Both the position numbers and the translations under genes were made by a program. Below are positions 6,078 through 6,377 of a stretch of 6,377 bases of DNA, piece by piece. The notes beneath the pieces are model-generated. The model was not told the origin of the DNA. It saw only the letters and a list, made by a program, of their open reading frames with translations, and did not search any database. Source of the DNA: Candidatus Nanopelagicales bacterium (lineage in GTDB: Bacteria; Actinomycetota; Actinomycetes; S36-B12); NCBI GenBank assembly GCA_018399515.1, contig JAGYOB010000020.1, forward strand, positions 1 to 6,377, in the 5' to 3' direction. Every line of letters starts with the position of its first letter. The first letter of the stretch is position 1.

Positions 6078-6377
6078 CAGCCCGCAGCTCCTAACGCAGC
6101 CTGCTCGACGCTCGCGAGCAGTTCGTCGACGGTCGCGACACCGTCATCGTCATCGCATTGGTCGAACAGCTCTCGAGCCAGGGTCAACTTCTCCCGAGCA
6201 TCCGAGAACACACCGAGATGTCCGAGCGCGTTGCCCTGGTTCGCAAGAATTCGGGCGACGCCGAGCGGATCGATGCCGGGATCCCGATAGGCGAGGAGCT
6301 GCTCGTACAGGTGCACAGCCTCGTCAAGATTCTGTTCCTGGTGCACGCTGGGCAGGTACTGCAGGGCGTTAGCAAGG
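6077..6377 (-). CDS. TPR-like protein (N-terminal part beyond the window)
   Basis: Ninety-nine C-terminal residues are present and the frame is open to the right edge, so the start lies outside. Helical pairs resemble tetratricopeptide repeats: LDEAVHLYEQLLAYRDPG, then RILANQGNALGHLGVFSDAR with the small residues typical of TPR helix A, then KLTLARELFDQCDDDDGVAT. In-frame GTG at 6344-6346 is not taken as the start because the TPR-like pattern continues upstream of it (LANALQYLPS). TPR proteins bind other proteins, and a partner among hydrogenase subunits or maturation factors is inferred from context only. The TGA (6077-6079) overlaps the next gene's ATG. The total length and number of repeats cannot be judged here. 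Confidence 0.75.
   Translation of the reverse strand, partial: LANALQYLPSVHQEQNLDEAVHLYEQLLAYRDPGIDPLGVARILANQGNALGHLGVFSDAREKLTLARELFDQCDDDDGVATVDELLASVEQAALGAAG
6088..6092 (-). promoter_or_regulatory. Shine-Dalgarno of the 119-residue protein gene
   Basis: AGGAG lies 10 bases before the ATG, inside the last codons of the TPR-like gene. The spacing is slightly long, and reinitiation at TGATG may matter more. Confidence 0.5.

Noticed and set aside
5301..6290. Long plus-strand open frame of 329 codons
   Set aside because: It lies antisense to three well-supported minus-strand genes. Its translation is rich in Ser, Arg and Thr with no recognisable motif, as expected from the complement of high-GC coding DNA.

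Overview
The window is almost wall-to-wall coding on the minus strand. It holds the middle of a long operon for maturing a [NiFe]-hydrogenase. Transcription runs from the right edge to the left edge in this order: a TPR-like protein (5' end cut by the window), an unrecognised 119-residue protein, a NifU-domain-like protein, a six-bladed NHL-repeat propeller, hypF, hypC, hypD and hypE (3' end cut by the window). No intergenic gap exceeds about 10 bases. No promoter, terminator, RNA gene, mobile element or CRISPR array is visible, and no stretch lacks a gene.

The organism is most likely a high-GC actinobacterium (roughly 60 % GC by eye, GTG starts, strong GC bias at third codon positions, dense overlapping genes). 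The combination of NifU-like, NHL and TPR proteins next to hypFCDE resembles, from memory of the literature, the accessory clusters of the 'actinobacterial-type' group 1h (formerly group 5) high-affinity hydrogenases (Hhy), which oxidise atmospheric H2. The structural genes are not in the window, so the group assignment is inference. Similar clusters also occur in Chloroflexota, Acidobacteriota and some Proteobacteria, so the phylum is not certain.

Left part (1-4050): hypE, hypD, hypC and hypF. HypF and HypE make the cyanide ligands from carbamoyl phosphate. The HypC-HypD pair assembles Fe(CN)2CO for insertion into the large-subunit precursor. All four keep the diagnostic motifs. hypA, hypB and the large-subunit endopeptidase are not present here.

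Right part (4047-6377): four accessory genes of less certain function. Two points stand out. The NifU-like protein has lost the CxxC pair and the HGGD-type motif that define functional NifU scaffold domains. The NHL protein is built almost exactly as six 62-63-residue units over its full 375 residues, with no visible export signal.

Every junction suggests translational coupling: four 4-base overlaps (ATGA or GTGA), one TGATG, one TGACATG, and one 10-base gap whose Shine-Dalgarno overlaps the preceding stop codon. The eight genes are therefore probably produced together as one assembly module.
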